NCBI GenBank assembly: GCA_000817115.1
Contig: JUEO01000002.1
Coordinates: 1 to 64,000, forward strand
Length of the DNA stretch: 64,000 nucleotides
Reading direction: 5' to 3'
From: a marine actinobacterium MedAcidi-G2B
Lineage (GTDB): Bacteria > Actinomycetota > Acidimicrobiia > Acidimicrobiales > MedAcidi-G1
Shown: piece after piece, positions 8,650-20,300 of the stretch
Layout: every line of letters starts with the position of its first letter
Position numbering within the stretch: the first letter of the stretch is position 1
The notes under the pieces: generated by a model
What the model saw: only the letters and a program-made list of their open reading frames with translations
Told to the model about the DNA's origin: nothing
Databases searched by the model: none
Made by a program: the position numbers and the translations under genes

Positions 8650-9765
8650 ATGAATTTTCAGCCTCATTTAGCAGTTAACTTATTGTCAATTGTTCCTGGG
8701 CGTGTAGGTGGCGCAGAAGAATATGCGGTAAGAACACTTCTTGCTTTTGCGGAGCACGGACCATCTGATATTCGCCCGACTCTTTACACCGTTAATTCCT
8801 TTGAGCAAGCACATCCGAAATTAGTTAACTATTTTGAAGTTGTTTCTTGTCCGATAGATGGGTCGGTTCGTTCTCGAAGAGTGTTGGCAGAATCAACTTG
8901 GCTGAAGAATAAGGCTAAATCAGCACTTGCAGTACATCATTTAGGAGGGCGACTGCCTGTCAGGACCAATAAACCATCATGTGTGACTATTCATGATTTA
9001 CAACCATTGGATTATCCTGCAAACTTTTCCCCAATTAAAGCTGCTTATTTGTCTTGGGCTATTCCTAGGTCAATCCGCAGAGCGGACGTAGTGGTAGCGG
9101 TTAGTGACCACGTAGCAGAACGTATACGAACAGGGTTCCCAATAGACCCCGAAAAAGTATTGACGGTTTCTTCTGGAGTTCAAGAGATAGCGAAACAGCC
9201 TCCTAAACCCAATCTAACTCCAGTGATTCTTTATCCAGCGGCAACCTATCCCCATAAGAACCATTTAGTACTTATAAGAGCTTTTGAAGAGATTGCAGAT
9301 CGCCACTCAGATGTTCAGTTGATCTTGACAGGAGTTGCTGGGAGAGCAGAATCAGAGGTTGCAGCAGCTATTGAAGAGTCTCGACATGTAGATCGTATTG
9401 AACGAACTGGGCGAGTCTCTTCTGCAATGATGAAAAAGATAGTTGAGACAGCAACTGTTTTGGCTTTTCCTTCAACCTACGAAGGATTTGGACTACCAGT
9501 TCTTGAGGCCATGGCGGCAGGAGTACCTGTTGTGGTTAGTTCGGGTACGCCAGCAGCAGAAATTATTAATCAACCGAATTTGACTGTTTCTCCTGAAGAT
9601 ATTCCAGGGTGGGTATCTGCACTCGAACGGGTAATTCTTGATGAGCAGCAAAGACATGAAGCTGTATCACATGGATTGATCAGAGCAGAAAAATATAGAT
9701 GGGAAAATTCAGCTGAACAACTAGAAAGAGCTTGGCGTCAACTTTTATCAAGAAAAAATAAGTAA
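8650..9765 (+). CDS. GT4 family glycosyltransferase
   Basis: A 371-residue GT-B enzyme. The N-terminal domain has VPGRVGGAEEYAVRTL, the glycine loop that contacts the acceptor, and VTIHDLQPLDYP. The C-terminal domain has ILYPAATYPHKNH, LILTGVAG, and the donor-site segment PSTYEGFGLPVLEAMAAGVPVV. This resembles mannosyl- and rhamnosyltransferases of polysaccharide clusters. The start follows a 107-base divergent region; no strong ribosome site is visible. Its stop directly abuts the next start, so the two are translated together. Confidence 0.88.
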   Translation: MNFQPHLAVNLLSIVPGRVGGAEEYAVRTLLAFAEHGPSDIRPTLYTVNSFEQAHPKLVNYFEVVSCPIDGSVRSRRVLAESTWLKNKAKSALAVHHLGGRLPVRTNKPSCVTIHDLQPLDYPANFSPIKAAYLSWAIPRSIRRADVVVAVSDHVAERIRTGFPIDPEKVLTVSSGVQEIAKQPPKPNLTPVILYPAATYPHKNHLVLIRAFEEIADRHSDVQLILTGVAGRAESEVAAAIEESRHVDRIERTGRVSSAMMKKIVETATVLAFPSTYEGFGLPVLEAMAAGVPVVVSSGTPAAEIINQPNLTVSPEDIPGWVSALERVILDEQQRHEAVSHGLIRAEKYRWENSAEQLERAWRQLLSRKNK

Positions 9766-10998
9766 ATGAGAGTTCTAGTTATTTCGCCACATTTAGAACC
9801 CGACAGCGCTCCCACGGGTGTCATTATTTCTGCAGTTTTAGAAGAACTAAGTCAACTTGGTCTAGAAATTCATGCGATCACGTCATTGCCTTGGTATGAG
9901 AAACATGAAGTAGGGAAAAAGTGGAGAGGTAAGGGCCTACATAGGCTTTTGCGAACAGACTCTGAAAGCTATGGAAAAGTTACTCGATGCTACCCATTCC
10001 CTTTTTCAAAGAAATCGTTAATAAAAAGAGGGCTAGGTTTCATAGGTTTCACTATCTTGACAGCAATTCCGGCTTTGTTTACTCGGAAGAAATTTGATGC
10101 TGTACTTACTATCTCACCGCCACTCACTCTTGGACTTGTGGGCTGGATTGCATCCCGGCGGCATCGTTGCCCTCATATTTTGAATATTCAAGACGTATTT
10201 CCTGACGTAGCAATTCAAGTGGGAGCAATAACCTCGCCTCAAATGATCAGAATTTTCAAGAACCTAGAGCTTTTTTGTTACAAGAAATCTGCTGTTATTT
10301 CAGTTCTTTCAGAAGATTTAGCAGAAAATTTGAGATCAAAAATTGGGTCTACTGATTCACAAATAGCTATTATCCCTAACTTTGTCGATATTCAAAAAAT
10401 CTCTCCAGCAGATCGCCAAACTTCTTACCGATTTGAATTGGGTCTCAATAACCAAATAGTGGTTATGTATGCAGGGAATTTAGGACACTCTCAACCGTTG
10501 AATCTTATGGTGCAAGCAGCTAGACACCATCGAGATCGCAAAGATGTTGCATATGTCATTAACGGAGGGGGGGTAGTAGCTTCAGAGTTGATTGAACAAG
10601 CACAGAGTCTTGCTAATCTTTTTGTAACAGAGTTCCAGCCAACTGCTCGCTTGTCGGAAGTTCTAGCTTCCGCAGATATTCATGTAGTGCTCTTAAAAAA
10701 AGGTCTTGGAACAAGTAGTCTCCCCTCAAAACTATATTCAATATTTGCTGCTGGTCGTCCAGTAATAGCAAGCATTGATCCTGAAACGGAAGTTTCAAAA
10801 ATAATCTCTGAGAATCGGGCAGGTATCACCGTTGAACCTGAAGAATTCAAAGAATTCATTGAGGCAATCGAAAAACTGATCGATAACCCGGGCGAAAGAG
10901 AAGAGATGGGCGCAGCAGGAAGAAGATGGGTAGAAGAGCAACCAACGGCAAAAATGGTTGCTGAAAGTTATATGGATCTGTTTACTGCTTCAAAATAA
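9766..10998 (+). CDS. GT4 family glycosyltransferase (WcaI/WbuB-like)
   Basis: A 410-residue enzyme starting immediately after the previous stop. The beginning MRVLVISPHLEPDSAPTG, the segment WYEKHEVGKKWRG and the motif ILNIQDVFPDVAIQVG match the WcaI/WbuB subgroup, which often transfers fucosamine or related sugars. The C-terminal half has VVMYAGNLGHSQ and SKLYSIFAAGRPVIASIDPETE. Cytosolic, with a hydrophobic segment near 85-100 that may touch the membrane. Likely the second enzyme of a two-transferase unit; sugar specificity is unknown. Confidence 0.87.
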   Translation: MRVLVISPHLEPDSAPTGVIISAVLEELSQLGLEIHAITSLPWYEKHEVGKKWRGKGLHRLLRTDSESYGKVTRCYPFPFSKKSLIKRGLGFIGFTILTAIPALFTRKKFDAVLTISPPLTLGLVGWIASRRHRCPHILNIQDVFPDVAIQVGAITSPQMIRIFKNLELFCYKKSAVISVLSEDLAENLRSKIGSTDSQIAIIPNFVDIQKISPADRQTSYRFELGLNNQIVVMYAGNLGHSQPLNLMVQAARHHRDRKDVAYVINGGGVVASELIEQAQSLANLFVTEFQPTARLSEVLASADIHVVLLKKGLGTSSLPSKLYSIFAAGRPVIASIDPETEVSKIISENRAGITVEPEEFKEFIEAIEKLIDNPGEREEMGAAGRRWVEEQPTAKMVAESYMDLFTASK

Positions 10999-11036
10999 GT
11001 AGCGCATATAACGAACTGAACCATTGTTTATACCTG

Positions 11037-11042
11037 TAACGT
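11037..11042 (+). promoter_or_regulatory. Possible -10 box for gene at 11051
   Basis: TAACGT followed by 8 bases and ATG 11051. The spacing matches the box before alaS. Weaker than the others, because the gene could also be read through from upstream. Confidence 0.35.
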
Positions 11043-11050
11043 TAAATCTT

Positions 11051-11734
11051 ATGGCACGTGGTGAATCAGGTAAAAAAGTAGCGCGGGCAGCCCGTGTCGG
11101 GGGCACAAGCGGAAGTGGTGAAAGAAGGCCGATCGGTTATCCGATAGCGCTTACCTTTGTTCTAGTTCTTGGGCTGCTCTTAGTGGTTTGGTCGCGCAAC
11201 TCTAGAGAAGCCACTTCAGCTCCACGCGTGGGGGATCATTGGCATTCAGCTTACGATATTTACGTATGCGAGGATTGGCGCGGAAAAATCGTTAATGAGG
11301 CCGATCCCAATGGGATACATACACACGGTGACGGACTTATGCATATCCATCCTTTCAACTCTGAAGCTTCTGGGAAAAAAGCTGACTTTGGGGAGTTTTT
11401 CGGATCTTACGGAGGATCAATAAACGATTCCTCCTTGCAACTTGATACGGGAGAAGTCATCTCTGAAGGAGAAGACTGTAACGGTCAACCTACCGTTCTC
11501 AAAGTCGCCCGTTTTGATGCTCAGGACCGAGATCGCGAACCAGAAATCATCACGGAAGAAATAGCAAATATCAGATACCTAAAGAATCTTGAAGCGTTTA
11601 CTATCGCTTTTGTCCCTGAAGACGTTGATCCGCCCGCCCTTCGACCGGAACGTTATACATTCCTTGAAACTGTTGACCCACGGGCAATTCAGTCAGACAA
11701 CTTGAACGTAGTCACTACTACATCTGAAGGATAA
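11051..11734 (+). CDS. Membrane-anchored histidine-rich extracytoplasmic protein, function unknown
   Basis: About 227 residues: a basic, glycine-rich cytosolic tail, one membrane helix (about 30-47), then an outside domain. That domain opens with DHWHSAYDIYVCEDW and soon after has GIHTHGDGLMHIHPF, so at least seven histidines are packed into about 40 residues, with a cysteine in reach. This pattern suggests a metal site. I recall similar proteins in actinobacterial genomes beside sugar-nucleotide genes but know no function. ATG 11051 is preferred over a TTG at 11024, because it has a TAnnnT box upstream and the extension adds nothing recognisable. It lies 8 bases before the nucleotidyltransferase gene. 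Confidence 0.75.
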   Translation: MARGESGKKVARAARVGGTSGSGERRPIGYPIALTFVLVLGLLLVVWSRNSREATSAPRVGDHWHSAYDIYVCEDWRGKIVNEADPNGIHTHGDGLMHIHPFNSEASGKKADFGEFFGSYGGSINDSSLQLDTGEVISEGEDCNGQPTVLKVARFDAQDRDREPEIITEEIANIRYLKNLEAFTIAFVPEDVDPPALRPERYTFLETVDPRAIQSDNLNVVTTTSEG

Positions 11735-11742
11735 GAGTTGCC

Positions 11743-12741
11743 GTGAGAGCGGTGGTGCTTGTAGGTGGGTTTGGTACCCGATTACAGCCCTTGACGCTTG
11801 ACACTCCCAAGCAAATGCTTCCAATTGTTGGGAAACCAATGATTGAACACGTCGTGGAGCATCTTTCTAAGCATGGAATCACAGAAGTAGTTTTATCTTT
11901 AGGTTTTGCTCCTGACGTATTTCAAGCCACTTATCCAGATAGTTACTGCAATGGAGTCCCCATTCACTATGCGATAGAACCTGAGCCCCTAGACACAGCG
12001 GGAGCTATCCGATTCGCTGCAGAATCAGCAAACATCGAGGAAACCTTTCTTGTGCTTAACGGAGATGTCCTGACGGATCTTGATGTCAAAAAATTAGTTG
12101 ATTTCCACAAAGAAACGAAGGGAGAAGCCTCAATACATCTGATCCCGGTTGAGGATCCTTCGCGGTATGGAGTGGTGCCCACAGATCAAAGCGGAAGAGT
12201 TACTGGGTTTATAGAAAAACCTTCTCCGGGGGAATCTCCTACGAACTGGATAAATGCTGGAACGTATGTTCTTGAACCCTCTGTTTTGAAACAGATACCG
12301 ATAAATCAAAGGGTTTCAGTAGAAAAAGAAACATTCCCTACCCTTGCAGCTGAATCTCAACTCTTTGCTTTTCAGTCAGAAACTTATTGGATCGACACTG
12401 GTACCCCCGCCACGTACTTACAAGCACAAATAGACCTCCTCGAAGGTGGAGTTAGAGGAAACTCTCATAATGGATTAGATCCAACATCATTAATTAATGG
12501 AGAGGTCTCTGAGTCTGTGGTCGGAGCGGACGTAGTGATTGAAAAAGGAGCCCGAATAGAGAGGTCAGTAATTTTGAAAGGGGCAAAGATAGAGCAGGGA
12601 GCCATCGTTTCAAATTCAATCATTGGTTTCGATTCTTGCATAGGCCAAAACGCTGCTATCAGGTCTCTTTCAGTGATCGGGCATCGTGTTCAGGTGCCAA
12701 ATGGGATTGAACTCAACGGAATGACGATGGCTGAATCATGA
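11743..12741 (+). CDS. Sugar-1-phosphate nucleotidyltransferase (mannose-1-phosphate guanylyltransferase-like)
   Basis: Makes a nucleotide sugar from a sugar-1-phosphate and NTP. The N-terminal domain has the signature GGFGTRLQPLTLDTPKQMLP, then VLNGDVLTDLD for metal binding, and VTGFIEKPSP. From about residue 250 a left-handed beta-helix of hexapeptide repeats follows (VIEKGARIERSVILKGAKI and similar). This two-domain build is that of GDP-mannose pyrophosphorylases, and ManA, ManB and Gmd elsewhere in the window need that activity. A glucose-1-phosphate enzyme is the alternative. GTG start; 4-base overlap with the epimerase. Confidence 0.85.
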   Translation: MRAVVLVGGFGTRLQPLTLDTPKQMLPIVGKPMIEHVVEHLSKHGITEVVLSLGFAPDVFQATYPDSYCNGVPIHYAIEPEPLDTAGAIRFAAESANIEETFLVLNGDVLTDLDVKKLVDFHKETKGEASIHLIPVEDPSRYGVVPTDQSGRVTGFIEKPSPGESPTNWINAGTYVLEPSVLKQIPINQRVSVEKETFPTLAAESQLFAFQSETYWIDTGTPATYLQAQIDLLEGGVRGNSHNGLDPTSLINGEVSESVVGADVVIEKGARIERSVILKGAKIEQGAIVSNSIIGFDSCIGQNAAIRSLSVIGHRVQVPNGIELNGMTMAES

Positions 12742-13691
12742 ATGGAATTAACGCAGTGGTTACTGGGGGGGCAGGATTTATTGGATCTTTGCTTGTGGAC
12801 CAGTTGCTTGCTGATGGAAAATCCGTAGTAGTGATTGACGATCTTTCTACTGGAAATCTCTCCAATCTTGAAAGAGCACGAGAACAAGGCGGAAATAACT
12901 TCAAATTTGAGTCATTAGATGTTCGAAGTGCATTAACCACAGAGCTGATAGCGGACCTAAAACCAGAAGTTGTATTTCACTTAGCGGCCCAAGTGGATTT
13001 AAGACATTCTGTTGATGATCCGTTATTGGATGCTGAGATCAACATTTTAGGAACATTGAGAGTTTTAGAAGGGGCACGCCACGGCACCACTCAAAAAGTA
13101 GTGGTGGCGGCCAGCGGTGGAACTCTTTACGGCGATCAAGAACATACGCAACTACCGTTTAAAGAATCATTAGAACCAAACCCACAATCTCCCTATGGGA
13201 TATCTAAAGCCACAACAATGAATTATCTCTCCGCATACCAAGAGTTATATGGATTAGATGGAACAGCTTTAGCTTTAGCTAATGTCTACGGCCCGCGACA
13301 GGATCCTCACGGTGAAGCCGGGGTAGTCGCAATTTTTGCCGGTCAATTATTAGAAAAAACTGGATCTATAATTTTTGGAACAGGGGAACAAACGAGAGAT
13401 TTTGTTTATGTCCAAGATGTAGTTAAAGCATTCATAAAAGCATCAGAAGTGCAAAAAATAAATTTCTGCAATATTGGAACTGGAATAGAAACCTCAGTCA
13501 ACGAATTGTATGAAGTTATGGCCTCCCTGCTCAACAATGTTTCTGAGCCGAACTATCTTCCTTCACGCTCAGGGGAAGTAGAAAGATCAGCTTTGGATCC
13601 GACTTATGCACAGAGTTCGCTGGGTTGGGTTTCAACAACCACTCTTTCGGATGGGTTGTCTAGAACTATTGATTGGTTTAAAGAAAATTAA
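12738..13691 (+). CDS. NAD-dependent sugar-nucleotide epimerase/dehydratase (extended SDR)
   Basis: A 317-residue Rossmann enzyme. The NAD loop is TGGAGFIGSLLVDQLL, followed by VVIDDLSTGNLSNL, HLAAQVDLRHSV, and the catalytic YGISK with the upstream SGGTLYG. NVYGPRQDPHGEAGVV is typical of UDP-glucose 4-epimerase-like proteins. Likely converts a nucleotide hexose at C4, supplying the transferases around it; the exact substrate is not readable. ATG overlaps the previous stop by 4 bases. Its stop shares a TTAA with the convergent cofE gene. Confidence 0.86.
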   Translation: MNGINAVVTGGAGFIGSLLVDQLLADGKSVVVIDDLSTGNLSNLERAREQGGNNFKFESLDVRSALTTELIADLKPEVVFHLAAQVDLRHSVDDPLLDAEINILGTLRVLEGARHGTTQKVVVAASGGTLYGDQEHTQLPFKESLEPNPQSPYGISKATTMNYLSAYQELYGLDGTALALANVYGPRQDPHGEAGVVAIFAGQLLEKTGSIIFGTGEQTRDFVYVQDVVKAFIKASEVQKINFCNIGTGIETSVNELYEVMASLLNNVSEPNYLPSRSGEVERSALDPTYAQSSLGWVSTTTLSDGLSRTIDWFKEN

Positions 13692-14385
13692 CGAAATAAG
13701 TCTTCGTTAGGCTTTCTCAAGAGATCTTCTTGAACCGTTCCATCTCCAAACCACTCAGGGTTCACACCGCGCACAATGGCTACAGGAACACCTGCTGATT
13801 TACCCATTACAAGTTCAGCGGCCGCAGCGAGTTCATCTGCTACTGCGACTTCGGTTACTTGTAACTCTCTTCCGAGAGCATCAGTAGTTCCGCGTAAATC
13901 AACCACTGGAGATAGTCCGGCTGATCCGATGGCTACGTCAGTGACTCCTCGTCGCCACGGGCGACCAAAAGTGTCGCTAATGATTACCGCTACGTTCAAC
14001 TCGTATCGATGTGAAAGGGCATCTCGTATTCTTCGAGCAGACTTATCTGAATCAACTGGAAGTAGCGCGGCTTGGCCTGCTTCAACGTTTGAAAGATCAA
14101 TTCCTGCGTTAGCGCAAACAAAACCGTGTTTGGTCTCTGAAATAATTAAGTCACCACGTCGTCGCAATATCCGTACTGACTCTTCTTCAACTAAAGGTTT
14201 GTGTCCTTTTTCTGGATCTATTTGGACTAGCCGCCCTTCGGCTTTTGAAATAATTTTTTGAGTAACAACCAGCACATCTCCATTAACAAGTCCTGCGTCA
14301 CTTTCATCACAACACTCAAAAATCATTTCTGGCAAGTCGTCACCAGGGTTAATTTGTGGAAGACCGGAAACAGGAAAGATATTAA

Positions 14386-14389
<4 letters not shown>
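13688..14389 (-). CDS. cofE: Coenzyme F420-0:L-glutamate ligase
   Basis: Adds gamma-linked glutamates to F420-0 using GTP. Motifs seen: NPGDDLPEMI, GDVLVVTQKIISKAEGR, ETKHGFVCANAGID, DTFGRPWRRGVTDVAIG and DELAAAAELVMGK, all conserved in CofE. At 233 residues it is the stand-alone form; mycobacterial FbiB is about twice as long because of a C-terminal flavin-dependent reductase domain, absent here. It overlaps cofD by 4 bases and is the last gene of a four-gene minus-strand operon. Confidence 0.93.
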
Positions 14390-16292
<1,903 letters not shown>

Positions 16293-16345
16293 CTATTTCC
16301 TACGTTCCCTTTTCTTTTGCTGATGGTTTAAATAGGTGCTCGTCA

Positions 16346-17257
16346 TCATTCTGCCAAGGAAAGTTGCAAACGCCAGTATCCAATTAGATCCGTAAGGGTC
16401 TGATTTAATGTCAACTCGGGCTTCCATCCCGTATCTCTTGCAATTTTCTCTGGATTTCCACGTAGATCTGGTAGATCAATCGGTCGTAATAAATCTGGAT
16501 CAACTACCAGTTCCATAGGCATAGTAGAGAGGGCAAGCAATTCCGATGCAATTCTCTCAATACTTATTGAAACCCCGCTACACACGTTGTACGCCTCACC
16601 GGATTTCCCAGTAAGTGCTAGTAAACGATAAGCGCGAACAACATCTCTTACGTCCGTGAAGTCTCGCTTGGCTGCCAAATTTCCGACACCCAACTTAGAA
16701 ACTCCGTACAACTCGTTATGAGCGATCCGTGCCGCTAAAGCTGAACAAACAAATTTATCGCTTTGGCCCGGACCTAAATGATTAAAAGCTCTTACTCGAA
16801 TTACTTCTTGTTTGTGTCCAAGATAGGCCTGAAGAGCCAGTAAATCAGCGGAAGCTTTAGAAGCCGAATAAGGAGAGACAGGTCGAAAAGGGGCGTCTTC
16901 GCTTAAAGGAAGATCCTCTGGGCTAACAATGCCGTAAATATCAGCACTCGTAACCGTTATTATCCGGGCTACATCTGCTGATCGTGCAGCTGTTAGTACA
17001 TTCAAAGTTCCCTCAGCATTAGATCTGAAAGTTTCGTTTGCTGCATTCCAAGAATGTCCAACATCAGCTTGCCCGGCTAAATGAAAGATAACTTCAGGCG
17101 AGACATCATGAAATAAATCAGCAAGACCTACTGAATCACTCAAGTCTGGTCCACCAGAGACGATGTCTGTTCCAAAGACATCGTCACCTGATTCCTCTAA
17201 ATGCTCTATAAGGTACTTTCCGACGAATCCACTAGCTCCAGTAACTAATGCTTTCAT
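16346..17257 (-). CDS. rmd: GDP-4-keto-6-deoxy-D-mannose reductase-like SDR
   Basis: A 303-residue Rossmann protein with TGASGFVGKYLIEHL, HLAGQADVGHSW, TSADIYG, the catalytic YSASK, and the RAFNHLGPGQ segment that marks the Rmd/RMD-Gmd group. NLAAKRDFTDVRDVVRAY also fits. Together with Gmd immediately downstream it would make GDP-D-rhamnose; a fucose-type product needs a different enzyme (GMER) that does not look like this. First gene of the minus-strand operon; TACAAT stands 9 bases before the ATG as a possible -10. Confidence 0.82.
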   Translation of the reverse strand: MKALVTGASGFVGKYLIEHLEESGDDVFGTDIVSGGPDLSDSVGLADLFHDVSPEVIFHLAGQADVGHSWNAANETFRSNAEGTLNVLTAARSADVARIITVTSADIYGIVSPEDLPLSEDAPFRPVSPYSASKASADLLALQAYLGHKQEVIRVRAFNHLGPGQSDKFVCSALAARIAHNELYGVSKLGVGNLAAKRDFTDVRDVVRAYRLLALTGKSGEAYNVCSGVSISIERIASELLALSTMPMELVVDPDLLRPIDLPDLRGNPEKIARDTGWKPELTLNQTLTDLIGYWRLQLSLAE

Positions 17258-17350
17258 AGGTGAAAAATTGTATTAATTTGTGTCACAGAAGGAACTGTAC
17301 GCCCCGACTGCCTCCGTCAACACCCCCAGTGCCGCTAAGGTCCGATACAA

Positions 17351-20300
17351 GTGAATAATTTGGAAGAAACAAACTTAGTTGAAGAATCAGTCTCAACGGC
17401 TTCTGGTGACGTTTTCGTACCCAAAGTGCAACTGATTCTCGTGACACATAATCCGGGAGATTGGTTAGAAGAAGTACTTTTGGGAATCGCTGCTCAAGAT
17501 TACACATCCCTTGATGTCACAGTAATTGATACAAAACGACGAGAATCTATAGAAGAGCAAGTTAAATCAATACTTCCTGAGAGCAGTATTCTGCACTTAA
17601 AAAGTTCACCAGGATTTAGCGCCCTTACTCCAAAGAATTTAGATACAGCGAAAAACCATCTCTTCTATTTTTTCGTCACTGATGATCTTGTACTTGATGC
17701 CACAGCAGTTCGACGTGTTGTCGAATCAGCTTTAGAGGTAAATGCAGGAGTTGCTGGACTCAAAGTTGTAGGTGGAGAAAATACAGAACTTCTTCAAGAC
17801 GTGGGATCCACAATAGATCGTTATGGAACCACTGTTTCGCGTCATCAACCAAATGAAATAGATCAAGGCCAATATGACGGAAAAAGAGAAGTATTCGCCG
17901 GTTCTTCATCTGCATTTCTAGTAAGAAAAGACTTGTTCGAGACTGTCGGCGGATTTGACCCACTATTAGGTCTAGTAGATGGACATACAGATCTTTGTTG
18001 GCGCGCTCGTCTCGTCGGAGCAAACGTCGTTTTATCACCTAACGCTGTTGGGCGAAGCATGATTACATCAGAAAGTCAGGGAAGGAAACGTCGTCGTCGT
18101 GTTGACCCCACACGTTTCGGACCACGACATCGAATACGCATGATTTGGTCAAATCAAAAAATTTCACGAGCCATCATGCTGTCTTTTGAATTGCTAATCA
18201 TCACTCTCTTAGGAACAATATATGGATTAGTACGTGGAAGATTTCGACACACTCTTTCGCTCTTAAGCGCTTGGGCATGGAACCTGCGCCATTCACGCAG
18301 TATTCGCACTAGGCGTTCATTCATTTTCAGCAAAGAACGTTCACTGGATCACAGTCGTGACATTTTGATAGACGCTCCTTCTCATGCTTTCCGGAGAGCA
18401 GCTACCGGACGAGACCCAAATCAAAGGGAAACAGAATCAAATCTACTTATTAAGTTTCAAAATTTTTGGATGGCGCTATTTGGTCCAGGAGGACTAGCGC
18501 TGATTTTTGGGATTGCAGTTCTAGGATTTGGATCGCGGCATCTCCTAACCCGAGGACTACCTGCAATAGGAAGATTCCAGCCAATTCCAGAAAACCCCCT
18601 AGATCTCTTTCATTCATGGTGGGAAGGATGGAGACCAACTGCAGGAGGAATACTTGATAGCGGTGTTGATGCTCTAGCTCTGTTGGGAGGTTTAGGGTGG
18701 CTACTCCCCGTGAACTCTGAAACCGTCATGGCTATCGCAGTTCTTTCTGCCTTTCCGCTCGGAGCATTCGGCATCTGGCAGTTAGTTCAACCAATAGGTG
18801 GTGGCAGGTCACGCGCGGCAGCTGTAGCGATCTATTTGGCTGTTCCCACTCCCTACCACGCTTTAGGGGAAGGAAGGTTTGGGCCACTCGTCGCTTACGC
18901 TTCTCTTCCTTGGATCATTCACCGCCTATCCATCGCTCAAGGAGTAGTTCCGTATGGAGAAAAAGGTGGAACTCCAGGACCAAGAGCGGTGATTCGAAGT
19001 TTTTGGGCAGACATAACAGTTCTAGGACTGCTTTTGTCATTAGCTATATTTTTTGAACCACTTGTAGTTATTCCAACAGTAATTGCATTTGTTGCTTTGC
19101 TAGTTGGCAGTGCTTTAGCGGGGAGCTTCGCGGGAGTTCTGCGTCTCGTACTCATAACTATTGGGGCAACGGCAGTATCGGCAATAGTCCATTTCAACAT
19201 TTTTATAGACCTAATCAACGGTCGCTCCTGGGAGTCATGGATGCCTAAAGACAATTGGACACAAGGCTTGATCAGTCCAGAATCTATATTTAGTTTTGAT
19301 ACCGGATCATTTGGAATTCCTAGTCTCGCTTGGGCTTTTCTAATAATTCCTGCAGTATCGCTTATTGCAACTAATGGTTGGCGGTTAGCAATAGTAATTC
19401 GTTCTTGGTTCTTGATCGTAGGCGGATTTGCTGCAGTTTATTTCGTCGACCAAGGATGGTTCACTAGACAGACTCCAGCAGCAGAATTACTTATTGTCCC
19501 AGCAGCGGTTGGTGTTGCGTTAGCGTCCGCAGCAGGCGTGTCTTCTCTAGGGCAAGACCTCGCAGCAAATGCAAAAAGACTGAAATATATAGTCGCTGGT
19601 CTTTTCGCAGGGGTACTAGTTTTAGCGATAATCCCTGTTGTGTTCGCCTCTCTAGAGGGACGATGGGGGCTACCTGAAAAAGATTTTTCTGACACAGTGC
19701 CTTATCTTTTAGGTGAAGAAGATGTAAATGGGCTGTCAATAGAAAGCACTGCTGGAAGAGTTTTATGGATAGGAGCTCCAAACTTGTTGCCAGCAGCTGG
19801 AACTGAGCTGGAAGATAGTGTAGGGCTGGCACTCACCGATGGCTATCCACACCTTGGAGATCAATCACCTTATGATTCTTCTCAATCGGAAGCGATAGAA
19901 GAATTGCATACAGCGTTACTTAAAGCTTTGAATGGAGACATCAGCCGTCTTGGAGAAAAGATTGGTGTATGGAGTGTCAGCCACATTGTGCTAATTGAAA
20001 ATTCAGCACCAGTCCCTTACGGCGATAACGAGACTCCCTTACCTGAAAAATATTTTTCGGCCTTCATCCGGCAATTAGATCTGGAACGAGTAGAGGGTCT
20101 TAATCGCTCATTAGAAATCTTTTCTAATACAGCGGTAGAGCCTATTCACGCTGTTGTACGAGACATCACTGGCCGCTCCGTCCCATTGGAGGTCAAAAAA
20201 ACTGGGTATACCTCTATCGAGGTTCAATCTATTGTCGATGGGTCGTATCGATGGAGATTGAGTCCAGTAGATGAATGGGAATTTTCATCAATTACCGGTG

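Noticed and set aside
13776..14261. 161-codon open frame on the plus strand opposite cofE
   Set aside because: Serine/threonine-rich translation without family features; a shadow of the clear cofE gene.
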